A stretch of 64,000 nucleotides of DNA, taken from positions 86,439,852 to 86,503,851 of the forward strand of contig CM036162.1 in assembly GCA_020631735.1 (NCBI GenBank), written 5' to 3'. Shown piece after piece: positions 51,790 through 64,000 of the stretch. Position numbers and translations under genes: made by a program. Position 1 is the first letter of the stretch. The number at the start of each line of letters is the position of its first letter. The stretch comes from Saccharum officinarum (taxonomy: Eukaryota; Streptophyta; Magnoliopsida; Poales; Poaceae). The notes under the pieces are model-generated. The model saw only the letters and a program-made list of their open reading frames with translations. It had not been told where the DNA came from and did no database searches.

Positions 51790-54700
51790 TGTCACACTCC
51801 AATTAAAGGACAATATAGAGTGCATACATCTTATGTGCGCCCCAGGAATAGTCACACACATAAGCTGATAAATTAACCAAAGTATCATCACCATGTACAT
51901 ACATAACGTTATTACATCACGTAGTTCTTACATAACAAGCGGAAAAGTAAATAGCTACTCTCAGGCGTAGTGTCTGTTCCACAGGGAAGGACGACTGGTT
52001 GACTCAAACCTAGAAATCTTCCGGGAAGTCCTCGTAGAAACTGTCATCTGTTACCCATCCGGGATTTTTATCCAAAAACAATATAGCAACAAGTGTGAGT
52101 ACATTTGTACTCCGCAAGTATAGTATGAGGATTCATGAGGCTCAAAAAGGATAGACACGGTTGACTGCAGATAGCACTTTTAGTAGATCAACATTTCATT
52201 ATTAAACATTATTAAGTTATGCTCAAACTCCCATTTAACCCACATGATCCACTACTAGAATTAAGAAGAGAAAGCAACAGTGTGATCTCATCATCATCAT
52301 CATAGTTCATCCACATATCTAGTAACCATTTATTCTGTGAGTTTTCCGGGCCGCTCGTGTCCGTGAGCACGGCTGTTATAACAGTTTTAACACTCTGCAG
52401 AGGTTGTGCATCTTTACCCGTGAGTCGTGTTACCCGTATACCCGGGGCCCGTCGACCCCCTAACACTTCCAAGGTGAGCAGGCAGGGTACACTATGAAGC
52501 CTTGCATAGGCCTCTTCTAACCAGTTAGGGCCACGAGGTTTCCTCGGCAGGCAGATATAGAGAACCCCTCTTTCGATGGCACAATTCCCGCAGACTATAC
52601 ACATCAGAACAGAGGCAGTTCTATACCCAAAGTGGCAAGCCCCTCTTGCGCCCTTTCGGGTAACCTCTAACAAGCTAGAAAAGATCCTATTACTGAGCTA
52701 AAGTCAGAGCCATATGACGCTCACGGTTGCACTGTATGTCCCAGCTTTTGCCCTACAGACAAGTCCTTACGGAGAGTTTAGGGCAACATGATCGACATCA
52801 TTTGCACCATCACCCTATATTTCAATTATTACCATCATGTTTATCCGTTTGTTCCATTAATCATAGTATTGATCATGTTTGAATAGAGCACTAGCATTCT
52901 ACCCATATGCAATAAAACCCATAGGTATCGAGATATAAGTCATAAATGGCTAGGATGTCCTTATAGTCGAGCAATATTAGACACATGCATAATGAGTAGA
53001 TTATATAATGAATAGGAATCAAGGAAGGCCCATGCTATACTTGCCTTGGTTCACGAACTGCTGCTGGTCCTGCTGCTCCTCGCACGCGTCCGGATTTCCG
53101 ACGTACTCCTCACCGTCTGAACTCGAACGACACAAAGTACAACACGCAATTCGGAGCAGACATACAAGCAAAACATAGCTACTATTAGAACAGTACACCA
53201 ACAATAAATAAATCTGAATAAAATGTTTATCAAAATCATCTACATCTCGCTACGATCACAATGACGCGAAAAGCACGAAAAACGGAGTTACGACGCACAA
53301 GTTACGAGATATTTACTATTCCAAAAGCTAGCTATTAACTAGATTTATTTGAGAAATTCAAAAGCTCTTAACAGGTCTAACAGTAGCACTATTGCATAGA
53401 TTATGAAATTATGAAACTAACGCAAGTTGAATGGGTCAAATCGGAGCTAAGACGATGATTTTATACACGTTTTACTGCAGTGGCAATTCTGTAAATAGAT
53501 CAAACTATTTTCAGATTTAAAATAAATCAAAATTTGGATTTATTCAAATGACCGAGGACTACGGGTTCAAAATCACGAAAGTGGGGGGTCTCTTTAGCTA
53601 AAAGACCCGCGAAGGGGTATCGGCCAACCAGGGCCGTTGATCATGAGATGCACGGTTAAGAAAGAAAAGGGGGGAGAAGAGAGAGGGCCGACCGCCGGAG
53701 CTGAGGGAGGACGCGGCGGCGCCGCCATTGCCGCGGCGCGGAGCTCGCCGGCGTTACTCGCCCGGGCGCTACAGGGCATCATTTTCAAAAGTAAAAGGTC
53801 CGGAGCGAAGAGGGGAGGATGGCGAACGCATCACGGGGCCAAACGCGGCCACGGGGTCACCCGCGCGGCGTACCCGCCATAGCCGACGGTGGAGAGCTCA
53901 TCGGATCAGTGAGATTGGGCGCTACAGAGCCCCATTCTTCAAACAAAGTCCACAGGGAGAATGCGGAGGGGATAGGGATCCCGTTTTCGTCGCAAGTGCG
54001 GCCAGGGAAAAGCCCGAGGGGCGCCCGCCATGGACGGCGGCGAGAAGCCCGTCGGAGCTCGCGGACACGGCCCTAGAGGCCACGATTGGAGAAGATAAAG
54101 GCATGGGGAGATAGAGGGGAACGCGGGGGTGCTCACCGAGCGGACAAACGGATTCGAGGCAGCTCGGGGGCGATGACCGGCGAGGTGGGGCGGACGGCGT
54201 TCCGGCGATTCGTCGCTGCGGTTTCTGGGGTGCTCAAGCGAGTGAGAACAAGGGGAACTGGAGAAGGGATGGCTTAGACGGGGTCGGGCTTCCCCTTTGA
54301 AGGCCGGGCGCGGGGCGCTCCCACGCACGGAGGTCGTGGGCGCGGGCGGTTGCGGCTCGACCGGCGTTTAGAGCGGGGAAGACGGTTGGGGAGGGGAAAC
54401 ATCTGACGAGCGGGCCCCGACTGTCAGCGACTCAGAAGAAGGGAGTGGGGCGTGGCAACGGTTGCCTGGCCCGGTTGGGCTGGGCCGCGGCCCAGGAGAA
54501 AAAAACGCGGGGAGGAAGGGATGGGCCATCCGGGAATTGGGCTAGCAGGCCGAATCCGAGGAAAAGTGAAGGCGGGAAAAGAATTTGTTTTCCTTTTTCA
54601 AATTTAATTTTTCAAATCACATTTCCAATTGATTTTCAAATCCTTTCAAAAATTTATCAAAACCACTCATCACAAAAATACTTGTGCAACAGCATGCATG

Positions 54701-54837
54701 CATGAACATTTTCTAACCTTAGGATTGATTTTAATTTCCCAAAAATTTATTATTCCCTAAATTTGAATGCACAAACAAATACATAATTAAATCAATTTTA
54801 TCTATTTTGAAACAAATGCAAAATTTAGGGTGTTACA
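51790..54837 (-). repeat. 5' LTR of the Tekay element
   Basis: Matches 42438-45484 over its full length with scattered substitutions and small indels. It should carry the promoter on the minus strand; the GC-rich island is at 53630-54560. Confidence 0.93.
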
Positions 54838-56225
54838 GGAACCCTCCATAGTAGCCTCTGAATTGGATCCTATATGCTGAGCAGGTGGAGTAGTTACCAT
54901 CTGCCGTCTATCTCCAAATAATGGAATCACGCACGCCTGGCGTCATCTGGATATTTTGAATTCTAACCCATAGAGAGACGAATTACTCAATCTGGATTGC
55001 AGTGGTGATCCACCCCCTAAGGGTGCGTATCCAGCTACTATTCTAAAGCTCTTGCTGTATTGATTTGTTCTTTCTTTTAACCAGCTCAAATAAGTGTGGT
55101 GCCAAGTTTCTAGGAGCCTCCCCTCGAGCCAGCTTTTATGCCAGAAGCGAGCTTTGGCACCATCTCCAATCGTGATTATGGTAGAGGAGTTGAAGAGAAG
55201 GCGGTCCGTCTCATTACAAGGTAGTTCTGCTCCTGCCCAAGGATTGGACTCATCTACCCATTCTTGCCATAGCCACCGGAGGCGCAGCGCTCTTCCAAAT
55301 TTTTCTAAGTCAGGTATTCCTAGGCCACCAAGATCCTTTGGCCTAGCAACCGTTGGCCAATTCACCAAACAATGCCCGCCATTTGCGTTTTCCTCACCTT
55401 TCCAGAGAAAAGACCTTCTGATTTTGTCAATCTTTTTTCTCGCCCAAGCCACCAATGGGAACACAGTTAGGTGATAGGTTGGCATAGAAGAGAGGACCGA
55501 GGAGACTAGCGTCAGGCGACCGGCCCTATTAAGCCATCTTCCCTTCCATCCAGGAAGCCTGTGCCCAATGCGCTCTACCAGAGGTTGCACATGGACCTTA
55601 CGGAGGGTCCTTATGTGCAGCTGCAGCCCAAGGTACCGGCCGGGGAAGGTGCCTTTGATTCCATCAAAGGAAGAGAGGACATGGTCTAGGTCCACCTCCT
55701 CACATCTAATTGGGTGGATGGAACTTTTCTGCAGATTTATGTGAAGGCCTGAAAATTTCCCAAACGCATGGAGAATTGACTTGACAGCTTCCAGATCACC
55801 ATTTAGAGGGTTGATGAAGATGGCAGCATCGTCTGCATACAAGGAGGTCCTCCACCTAGCTGTAGATGCGGGCAGAGGTGTGAGGACCCCATGCTGGGTA
55901 GCCATGTCTAGCGGACGCTGCAAAGGATCCATGGCCAGGATGAAAAGCATGGGCGATAGGGGGTCGCCTTGGTGCACGCCTCTACCATGGCTGAAACTTG
56001 GCCCCTACTGACCATTAAGCAACACTCTCGAAGTGGCCGTGCGGAATAGGATGGATATCCACTCTCGCCAACGAGGTCCAAAGCCCAGAGCCTGCAGAAC
56101 TTCCAGTAGGTAGCTCCAATTGACCGTGTCGAAGGCTTTGTGGATGTCGAGCTTCATGAAAAGGATCGGCATTTTTTGTCTATGCAATTTCTTTACTGTG
56201 TTCTGGACATACAAGAAGTTATCAT

Positions 56226-56356
56226 TTTTCTCGAACACGCAGGAGAGCTGCGTATCATTGTCTTAATAGAAGAAGAAAGAGTCATACATAGACCCAACAC
56301 CCTCACACACACACGCACTAATACATGGGGACTAAATCACCGGTTAACACAAGAGA
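56226..56356 (-). mobile_element. Small SINE or truncated LINE tail nested in the LINE RT frame
   Basis: Perfect 15-bp duplication acaagaagttatcat at 56211-56225 and 56357-56371. The 131-bp insert ends, on the minus strand, in acgcagctctcctgcgt, then gttcgag and an A-run. It interrupts the RT frame between RRIHDNFL and DNFLYVQNTVKK. The tail resembles that of the LINE derivative at 37789. Confidence 0.85.
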
Positions 56357-56715
56357 ACAAGAAGTTATCATGGATTCTTCTCTTTTTTATGAATGCGCTT
56401 TGGCAATTTGAGACCAAAGAGTTCAGTAGTGGAGCTAGTCTGTTGGCTAGGAGTTTTGAGAAGATTTTAGCAATGATATGGATGAGACTGATGGGCCTAA
56501 AATCCGTGATCCATAATGCATCTTCTTTTTTAGGGAGGAGGATGATGCTTGCAGAATTCATCAATTCAAAGCCCTGAGAGTTCATTTCAAATAGAGTATT
56601 TATGGCAGCCGTGACATCCTCCTTGATAATCTCCTAACAAGATTTAAAAAACGCATCAGTAAAACCATCCGGTCCTGGAGCTTTATCCGATGGCATAGAG
56701 TCTATTGTGTCTTTA

Positions 56716-56976
<261 letters not shown>

Positions 56977-57176
56977 TTAATAAACCGTGTCAAGTTTTAC
57001 TAGACCCAATCGGAAATAAACAAGTACACTGCAGGCACTGATGTTATAACTAGTCTCACCGCTCTTCCAGTCGTTTCGGCTCAGGGTTTTGTTGTCGCTG
57101 TTTATGCGGAACGGGCCAATTTCTATCATTGCTCCATATCCTACTGATGAGCAAGCCTGTATTGTTGGCGTGTTTA

Positions 57177-57419
57177 GGCAGTGTTTAGTTCCTTCAAAAT
57201 TCCAAAAATTTTACAAGATTCTCCGTCACATCAAATCTTTGGACACATGCATGGAGCATTAAATGTAGGTAAAAAAATAACTAATTACACAGTTTGTCTG
57301 TAAATGTCGAGACGAATCTTTTAAGCATAGTTAGTCTATGATTGGATAAATTTTACCAAATAACAACGAAAAATGCTACAGGAACTTTACACACACTTTA
57401 CAACCATCTAAACACACCC
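57177..57419. mobile_element. Tourist-like MITE in intron 1 of pseudogene B
   Basis: Ends ggcagtgtttagttcc and catctaaacacaccc, with TTA on both sides. It carries the family interior (aactaattacacagtttg, gtcgagacgaatctttt, caacgaaaaatgctacag). Confidence 0.85.
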
Positions 57420-57422
57420 TTA

Positions 57423-57654
57423 GATAAAAAAAATTTTGGGGAAAAATTGTTGTAGCACTTTTCGTTGTTATTTGGTAAAATTTATCCAATCATGGACTAA
57501 CTAGGTTCAAAAGATTCGTCTCGACATTTACCAACAAACTATGTAATTAGTTATTTTTTTACCTGCATTTAATGCTCCGTGCATGCGTCTAAAGATTCGA
57601 TGTGATAATTACTGTGTAAAAATTTTTGGACCTTTTTGCCATCTAAACGCGGCC
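57423..57654. mobile_element. Second Tourist-like MITE, opposite orientation
   Basis: Directly after the previous copy, in inverted orientation (gtagcacttttcgttgttat, ttcgtctcgaca, gctccgtgcatg, ending ccatctaaacgcggccc). Its left end is degraded. Confidence 0.7.
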
Positions 57655-58191
57655 CAAGATTCAGAAACTACCAAACAAAGCAGGCGTCAACGTGAGCTAG
57701 CTAGTGTTCTTGCTGTTCTTGTCTACTGCAAATTTCAGAAAAGACATGTGCCAGCAGCCCGGCTATCGCCATCGCCGCCCTAAGAGCATCTCCAAGAGAA
57801 AGAGAAGGCTAGTAATACCCCAAACCAATATTTGCATGGTTACGTGAAAGAAAAAGCCGGTCCAACAGGTCCCCCAACCTTTCCCCCAAGAATTGCTCGC
57901 TCCGAAAAAACAAGCCCGCGCCCCGCATATCTGCGACAGGACGGCGCCTCTCCGATCTTTCTCCCGCGCTTCTCCTCCCCTGCCCGCGCCATTTTTCCGA
58001 GTGTTTAGCGCGATTTGTAGCTCCACCCGCCATCGAACTGGCCTCCCTTCTTCCATCCAGTTGCCAAAAGGTTGAAGATGGGGCCAGCTAGGGATGTCGG
58101 TTCCCTCCAGGAGCGTGAGGCGCATGGCAGTGGCCGGATGCGGCGGCCCCTGTCCAGCGGCGTCCAGATGCCGTCGCCCTTGTCCATCGAT

Positions 58192-58372
58192 GCGCAGCTG
58201 CGGCAACCCATGGCCGTCGACGCAGTGATGCAGCCACCCCCAAACGGCGACGGCAGATGCGGCCAACCCTGTCCGTTGACGCGCAGCAGCGGCAACCCAC
58301 GGCCGTCGACGCACTGATGCGGCCTCCCCCAAACGGCGATGTGCAGATACGGCCACCCCTGTCCGTCGCCAC
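58192..58372. repeat. 89-bp tandem repeat, two copies
   Basis: gcgcagctgcggcaaccc at 58192 and gcgcagcagcggcaaccc at 58281 begin two similar units containing ggccgtcgacgca and cccccaaacggcga. The repeat accounts for the repetitive look of the overlapping ORFs. Confidence 0.75.
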
Positions 58373-58996
58373 TTCCATGCGGCCGCCGTCCACCACCACG
58401 CGGACGCGGCTGGCACAGTACGCCGGTGGCTATATTCTCCAGGTGAGCAAATTTGGCGACAAGCACACGGATGAGGCAACGCTAGCACATGCCCGGATAT
58501 CGGCCTACCCACGTACGTAGCACGTAGGAGTATGTTGCAAGGTTGGAAGGAGCGGATGGAAAAAGTCAAGAGTCCAGGAGCTACAGAGGAGGAACAGCCG
58601 CCCAGATGGAACAAGTCACACAGACAGAAAACTCTGAGACTGACTGCAGTGAGATACCGCGTCCGGTACGCTACGCATTTTTAAGGAGGATTTAGCGGAT
58701 GAAGTAGTTGCAGCGTGGCACCATTAAATTTGTTTCAATAAATTCTTAAAAACAAGATCTTACATGGATATATTTAGATAAAGTGACAAGTGGGCCCCAC
58801 AGTGGATAGAGGATGATATAGAGGAGGAATGAGTGCGGGAGAATTGGATATAGAGAAGAGAATCTTGATGATTAGGATATATAGAGAATGAATATAGAGG
58901 TTCATGAGTGCGGATAGTCTGAATCCAACTAATTTTGTTTCGAGCTTCGTCCTCATCCAACTAAGGCCTTGTTTAGCCTCGTCCTCATCCAACTAA

Positions 58997-59236
58997 GGTC
59001 TTGTTTAGTTCGTGAAATTTTTAAAAATGATACTGTAGCACTTTCGTTGTTATTTGATAATTAGTTTCCAATCATAATCTAATTAGGCTTAAAAGATTCG
59101 TCTCGTGAATTTCGTCTAAACTGTGTAATTAGTTTTATTTTTTATCTATATTTAATGCTTCATGCATGTGTCTAAAGATTTGATATGATGAGAAATCTTG
59201 AAAAATTTTGCAAAATTTTAGAAACTAAACAGGCCC
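58997..59236. mobile_element. Tourist-like MITE nested in the Harbinger-like element
   Basis: Ends ggtcttgtttagttcg and actaaacaggccc, flanked by TAA on both sides. Just upstream, gcctcgtcctcatccaacta is repeated twice (about 58975 and 58978-58996), a small duplication. Confidence 0.85.
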
Positions 59237-59846
59237 TAATTGATGATGTGGCAAGTTAAAAATATTTTTGGGTGCAAAATATTGAGAAGCTGCTGTGGAG
59301 GAAACTAGTTATTAGGAAATAATTATTTGAGAGGGCCCCAATATAGAGTTTTGGGGGTTATATTTTTGGAGAACTCTTGGAGGTGCTCTAACCTCCGTTA
59401 AGCCACAGGAGCAACGGCTTTGCCGCGGCATCGTGCATCGCTTCCACGAAGTAGTAGAAGAGCGCTCGGCCGTTCTTCTCGTGATCTCGTCGACAGTCAC
59501 GTACCCGCTGTACTGGTTGACGCCGACGCCGCCGGCCGGCTGGCCGGGCAGCGCTGTAATCTTGTCGGCCGCTTTCTGAGCGTTCTGGTCAGTACCAGAG
59601 TACTCTGATTTGAGGCTGCTAGTGGCCGTGAAGGCCAGCTCGGCATGTGCACTGAACGCACTACCACTGCTTCTTCTGGACAGGGATAAATTCCCTTAGC
59701 CGAGCCTCTTGTGACGAATTTGCTTGCTATCCCGCCAAGCAGACGACAAGAAAAAAGAGGCAGACGGAGGTGTCCCTCATATTTTTCTGAGGATTACCAA
59801 CTGATAAAGTTTAGTGGTTGCAAAGATAACGAAGATCTGGCAGCTG

Positions 59847-59856
59847 TTTATATAGG
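59847..59856 (-). promoter_or_regulatory. TATA box of carboxypeptidase pseudogene B
   Basis: The minus strand reads cctatataaac about 67 bases before the ATG at 59780, matching the arrangement in gene A. Confidence 0.55.
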
Positions 59857-59859
59857 TCC

Positions 59860-60662
59860 GGCCGTCCGGGGTATAATACCGGGAATGTTTGAAAGGATTG
59901 AGCATAAAAATTTGATCATTAACATTTCTTATATCTGGAGAAGATTTCATCTGCCCATGCTGAATTAACTACAGCATTCGGCGGCTGAACCTTGTCGAGT
60001 TCCTCACAAGCTCAACGAAGCATACAATTAAAAACAAAACAAATTTTTGGCAAGTAGTACTAGTTCCTTATAAATTTATCCACGGTTATCTATTCTTGAT
60101 TGTCATTATTTTTGTTAGAACAGTGTCCCAGAAGGTTCCAGTTTGATGTATAGTGCAATTCTTGAGCAGGAATAGTCCCCACTTGAAAATAAAACACGAT
60201 TAGTCTGATTAGTCCTAACTTTACCGAGAAGACAACGGTCATCATATGAGCGTACTCCATAACCATTGAACCATAAACTAATTGCTAATATAAAACTTCT
60301 GATCCATATCAAAAGATTCGCACACTAAGTCCTGAACAGTTTTGTGTTTTATCATTGTCCTTATCTGAACATATTCTGGAGATATGCGCATTTGATTTTT
60401 TTTTAAAACAACATGTGCAAATTTATATAGACAAATCATTTGATGAGACAATTAGTCACACATTTATGTATTACAGTGATCTCTATTATTGAAGGCAGAA
60501 TATCCAGCACCTTTATATAATCTTTTCAGCTAAAGCGAGGAAGTTATTAGAAAAAAAAAAAAGAGGTAATGCATATGTAGCATTACAGTTATGGGCTAAG
60601 TACTCCGAATCCGAATCTCAGGCGATGGGGTACAACACTGTGGAGTCAACTTCCACCAAAAG
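59860..60662. other. Intergenic flank between pseudogene B and the Pack-MULE
   Basis: AT-rich; presumed promoter-distal DNA of pseudogene B. No gene or complete repeat recognised. Confidence 0.5.
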
Positions 60663-60849
60663 TTACTTTTTGAGTTAAATGCACCAGAGATCCATTAACT
60701 TATGAGGAAGTTTCAGTTGGGTCCATCAACTTCTAAAGTGGTTTTTTTGGGTCCATAAACTTTTAAAATAGTTCACTGCAGTTCATACCTATTTATTTAA
60801 CCTTAAATTCAAAACACATTTGCAGAAAACCCCTCCCCACACGCATGCA

Positions 60850-60985
60850 GGTGCATGCATGGCTCCGGCGCTGGCCTGGGCTCCAGCGCGTGCAGCTCGT
60901 GCGGGTCGTACTCGAGCACGGGCTTGCCGGCGAGGTTGGGCTCGCCGAGGCCGAGCGTGAAGGTGCAGCCCTGCATCTGGCCGCC
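60850..60985 (-). other. Unidentified captured segment in the Pack-MULE
   Basis: GC-rich like the captured exons. The minus strand is open and reads [19 protein letters not shown], then [19 protein letters not shown] do not recognise the protein. It may be a third donor gene in the opposite orientation, or chance. Confidence 0.35.
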
Positions 60986-61270
60986 GAGGTCGTCGACGTG
61001 CTGAAGCTCATGTCGTCGACGTTCCTGATCGCGCTGTGCCAGACCGTCGACCTACGCCACCTGGAGGAGAACCTGAAGAGCGCCGTGAAGAGCTGCGTGA
61101 TGACGGTGGCCAAGAAGACCCTGAGCACCAGCGCCACGGAGGGCCTCCACAGCGCGCGGTTCTGCGAGAAGGACCTGCTCACGGCGATCGACCGCGAGGC
61201 GGTGTTCGCGTAGACCCCTGTAGCGCCAACTACCCGCTGATGCAGAAGATGCGGTCGGTGCTGGACTGCT
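60986..61270 (+). pseudogene. PAL: Phenylalanine ammonia-lyase fragment, C-terminal region
   Basis: Reads [55 protein letters not shown] and AIDREAVFA, then a TAG, then DPCSANYPLMQKMRSVL. This is the helical region after the active site in PAL, the enzyme that deaminates phenylalanine to cinnamate at the head of phenylpropanoid synthesis. Relative to TADDPCS-type sequence in PAL, the stop marks a small change. In a normal gene this lies after, not before, the fragment at 61535. Confidence 0.9.
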
Positions 61271-61534
61271 GGTCGAGCACGCTGCTGGTGTTGCCGGCGT
61301 GCACGCAGCTCTTCACGGCGCTCTCGGTTGTTGCCGAAGTACCAGTTGAGGGTGTAGTTTGCAAACCGAACCGAATAATCCCAAAGTCATGTAAACAAAC
61401 TTGTAGATCGCTTCTAGCTCTACAATTTTTGTTACTACACCTTTCACTGGATCGGGCTGGTTTGATAGTTTGAGGGAGCCGAAGATTGAGTTTCAGCTTG
61501 TATATTTGAGGTGGTATTGATCAGTTCATTCAGT
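61271..61534. other. Linker between the two PAL fragments
   Basis: Mixed composition, falling to AT-rich at 61365-61520. The first part may continue from a captured exon (the minus strand is open: NWYFGNNRESAVKSC), but I cannot assign it. The end (ttcattcag before the next fragment) looks like a retained splice acceptor, suggesting capture of intron-exon DNA. Confidence 0.4.
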
Positions 61535-62840
<1,306 letters not shown>

Positions 62841-63122
62841 TGTGCAGGTGGCCAGCGTTCGCACCCACTGCCGAGATGGTCGTACGTGGAGGAAGGCATG
62901 AGCAAGTAAAGCACTAAACCCGGCGACTGCATGCACTGCATGCGTATGGGAAGGGGTTTTCTACAAATATGTTTTGAATTTAAGGTTAAATAAATAGGTA
63001 TGGACTGCAGTGAACCATTTTAAAAGTTTATGTACTCAAAAAGCCACTTTGGAAGTTGATGGACTCAACTGAAACTTCCTCATAAGTTAATAGATCTATG
63101 GTGCATTTAACTCTTACTTTTT

Positions 63123-63446
63123 TACAATTCAACTTACTCACCACAAACTTTAGGCAAAAAATGCAACGACTGTGATTCTAAGATAATAATCATCCTACAA
63201 AAGGAAAGCTGTGAAATTCTCTTTATTCATTTTGAGATGAACACCAACTGGGCACCCATTACAAAGCTTCTCAGCAAGCAAACGTCGTTGTTTAAGCCAC
63301 AAGATCATGAGCTCAATGTACTGCTAACTAGTTTTTTAAGCTTGCATATACGCAATGAGACCTTGTGATAAGGAAGTAAAGAAACAAAAAAGGACCTGAA
63401 CATCATCCCAAACGGAACTAGAATGGAAATGTGAATGCTCAGTTCT
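63123..63446. other. Downstream flank of carboxypeptidase gene C
   Basis: AT-rich, probably the 3' UTR and terminator of the minus-strand gene. No other feature recognised. Confidence 0.4.
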
Positions 63447-64000
63447 TCAGTTTGGGGTCAGCAGGCCAGTAGGGGGCCTGTATTTGGGATCAGCAGGAGG
63501 GAGCATGTTCTTCAAGAAAGCGTAGAGCAGAACAAGTGATCTCTTTGTTCTCTTTGGCTGGAAAGTAGGGACCAAATGACCAGCTGCCCTCACTGACGCA
63601 AACGTAAAGCCTCCTTGGTATTGCTGAATATAGCCTCCCACCTGCGTCCATTGCCATCCCACATGAAAAAATAAATCCCAAATTACATCTTAATCGAAAC
63701 TATTTCTTTTCTATTCTAAACCTTCTTTAATTACCTCACTGTCAGGGGTGTACCAAGGGTGCCACTTTGTCGTGATGGTTAGATTGAGATCATTGATAGA
63801 ATACCGCGTTGCCAAAAGTGAGCATACGGAGTCAAAATCACCACTGAAGAACATTTCAGGGGGAAAATGGTTATGCACTTGTATGCTTGGTCTGGCTATC
63901 CTGTGTTCTTTTCATTGTCTATGACAGAAGGCATAAATTCAGTACCTATATATCCATACTTTTAGCCCATTATTGACCAGCCTTTTGATGATTGGCACCA
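63447..64000 (-). CDS. Serine carboxypeptidase-like gene C, 3' part only
   Basis: Third S10 carboxypeptidase copy, cut by the window end. Visible minus-strand exons: 63946-64000 (exon 6, VPIIKRLVNNGLKVWIY), 63735-63843 (exon 7, SGDFDSVCSLLATRYSIND with the catalytic Asp) and 63447-63641 (exon 8, VGGYIQQYQGGFTFASVRAA, then GHLVPTFQPKR with the catalytic His, ending TGLLTPN). Splice sites are GT-AG at the same positions as in genes A and B. No stop or frame break is visible, so this copy may be functional. The C-terminal tail (NMLPPADPKYRPPTGLLTPN) is longer than in A and B. Confidence 0.88.

Larger units (their letters stand above)
42438..54837 (-). mobile_element. Ty3/gypsy chromovirus of the Tekay/Del clade
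   Basis: Complete 12.4-kb element on the minus strand with LTRs 51790-54837 (5') and 42438-45484 (3'), each TG...CA, starting TGTAACACCC. Target duplication ggaac is perfect (42433-42437 and 54838-54842) and lies inside the LINE. PBS 51775-51786, then an extra ORF, gag, protease, RT, RNase H, integrase and a C-terminal chromodomain, which places it in the Tekay/Del chromoviruses. LTRs are near-identical, so insertion is fairly recent. Gag has one nonsense codon, the gag-pol junction one frame break and one TAG, and the extra ORF one early TAG, so this copy is probably not autonomous now. Confidence 0.93.
57784..59388. mobile_element. PIF/Harbinger-like non-autonomous element, 1.6 kb
   Basis: Perfect inverted ends gagcatctccaagag and ctcttggaggtgctc, apart from one mismatch, flanked by TAA on both sides. 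The GC-rich interior (57880-58460) has a tandem repeat and no transposase motif. The open frame on the minus strand at 57763-58614 crosses the element end and shows no protein family. The element sits immediately beside the exon 1 splice donor of pseudogene B and carries its own nested MITE. Confidence 0.85.

Noticed and set aside
57763..58614. 283-codon open frame on the minus strand
   Set aside because: It crosses the boundary of the Harbinger-like element and reads through an 89-bp GC-rich tandem repeat; overlapping frames on both strands are also open. No protein family.

Overview
The window is nuclear DNA of a grass, most likely from the sorghum/sugarcane/maize group (Andropogoneae). Evidence: GT-AG introns, dense Tourist-like and Stowaway-like MITEs, a Tekay/Del chromovirus, a very long-LTR gypsy derivative without coding capacity, and a Pack-MULE carrying pieces of phenylalanine ammonia-lyase and beta-amylase genes. 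The tribe is an inference from the repeats; no species can be named. I saw no CRISPR array, rRNA, tRNA or bacterial operon.

Layout. 1-4860: AT-rich intergenic DNA with a cluster of related MITEs. 5020-8802 (+): six-exon RBP45/47-type RNA-binding protein gene with single-base frame breaks confined to exons 1 and 2. 9364-11510: a broken CACTA element (subterminal-type repeats, DUF4216 relic). 12016-13306: non-autonomous MULE-like element with long TIRs. 13765-15916 (-): serine carboxypeptidase-like gene A, eight exons, one frameshift and one stop. 16330-18240: old repeat DNA. 18308-32666 (+): LARD-like element with two 5-kb LTRs. 32999-33827: Ac/Ds-like hAT element. 33836-37240: nothing recognised. 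37245-40100: CACTA-like end split by a LINE derivative. 40397-59780 (-): serine carboxypeptidase pseudogene B, about 19 kb long because a LINE, itself split by a 12.4-kb Tekay element and a small SINE-like insertion, sits in exon 3 and several DNA transposons sit in intron 1. 60672-63113: Pack-MULE. 63447-64000 (-): 3' end of a third carboxypeptidase gene, C, running off the window.

Biology. The host genes are the RNA-binding protein gene and a tandem family of three co-oriented class II serine carboxypeptidase-like genes (secreted or vacuolar Ser-Asp-His hydrolases or acyltransferases). A and B are damaged; C is intact as far as visible. Everything else is transposon. Target-site duplications allow much of the nesting order to be read directly.

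Main unexpected structures: (1) a motif recurring every 180-203 bp through the LARD LTRs, its internal region and the leader of the unrelated-in-position Tekay element; (2) an uncharacterised roughly 302-codon ORF between the 5' LTR and gag of the Tekay element; (3) a Pack-MULE with PAL segments in reversed order joined to a beta-amylase segment; (4) a Harbinger-like insertion whose 3-bp target duplication supplies part of a splice donor; (5) an in-frame 39-bp duplication of the catalytic-His segment in carboxypeptidase B.
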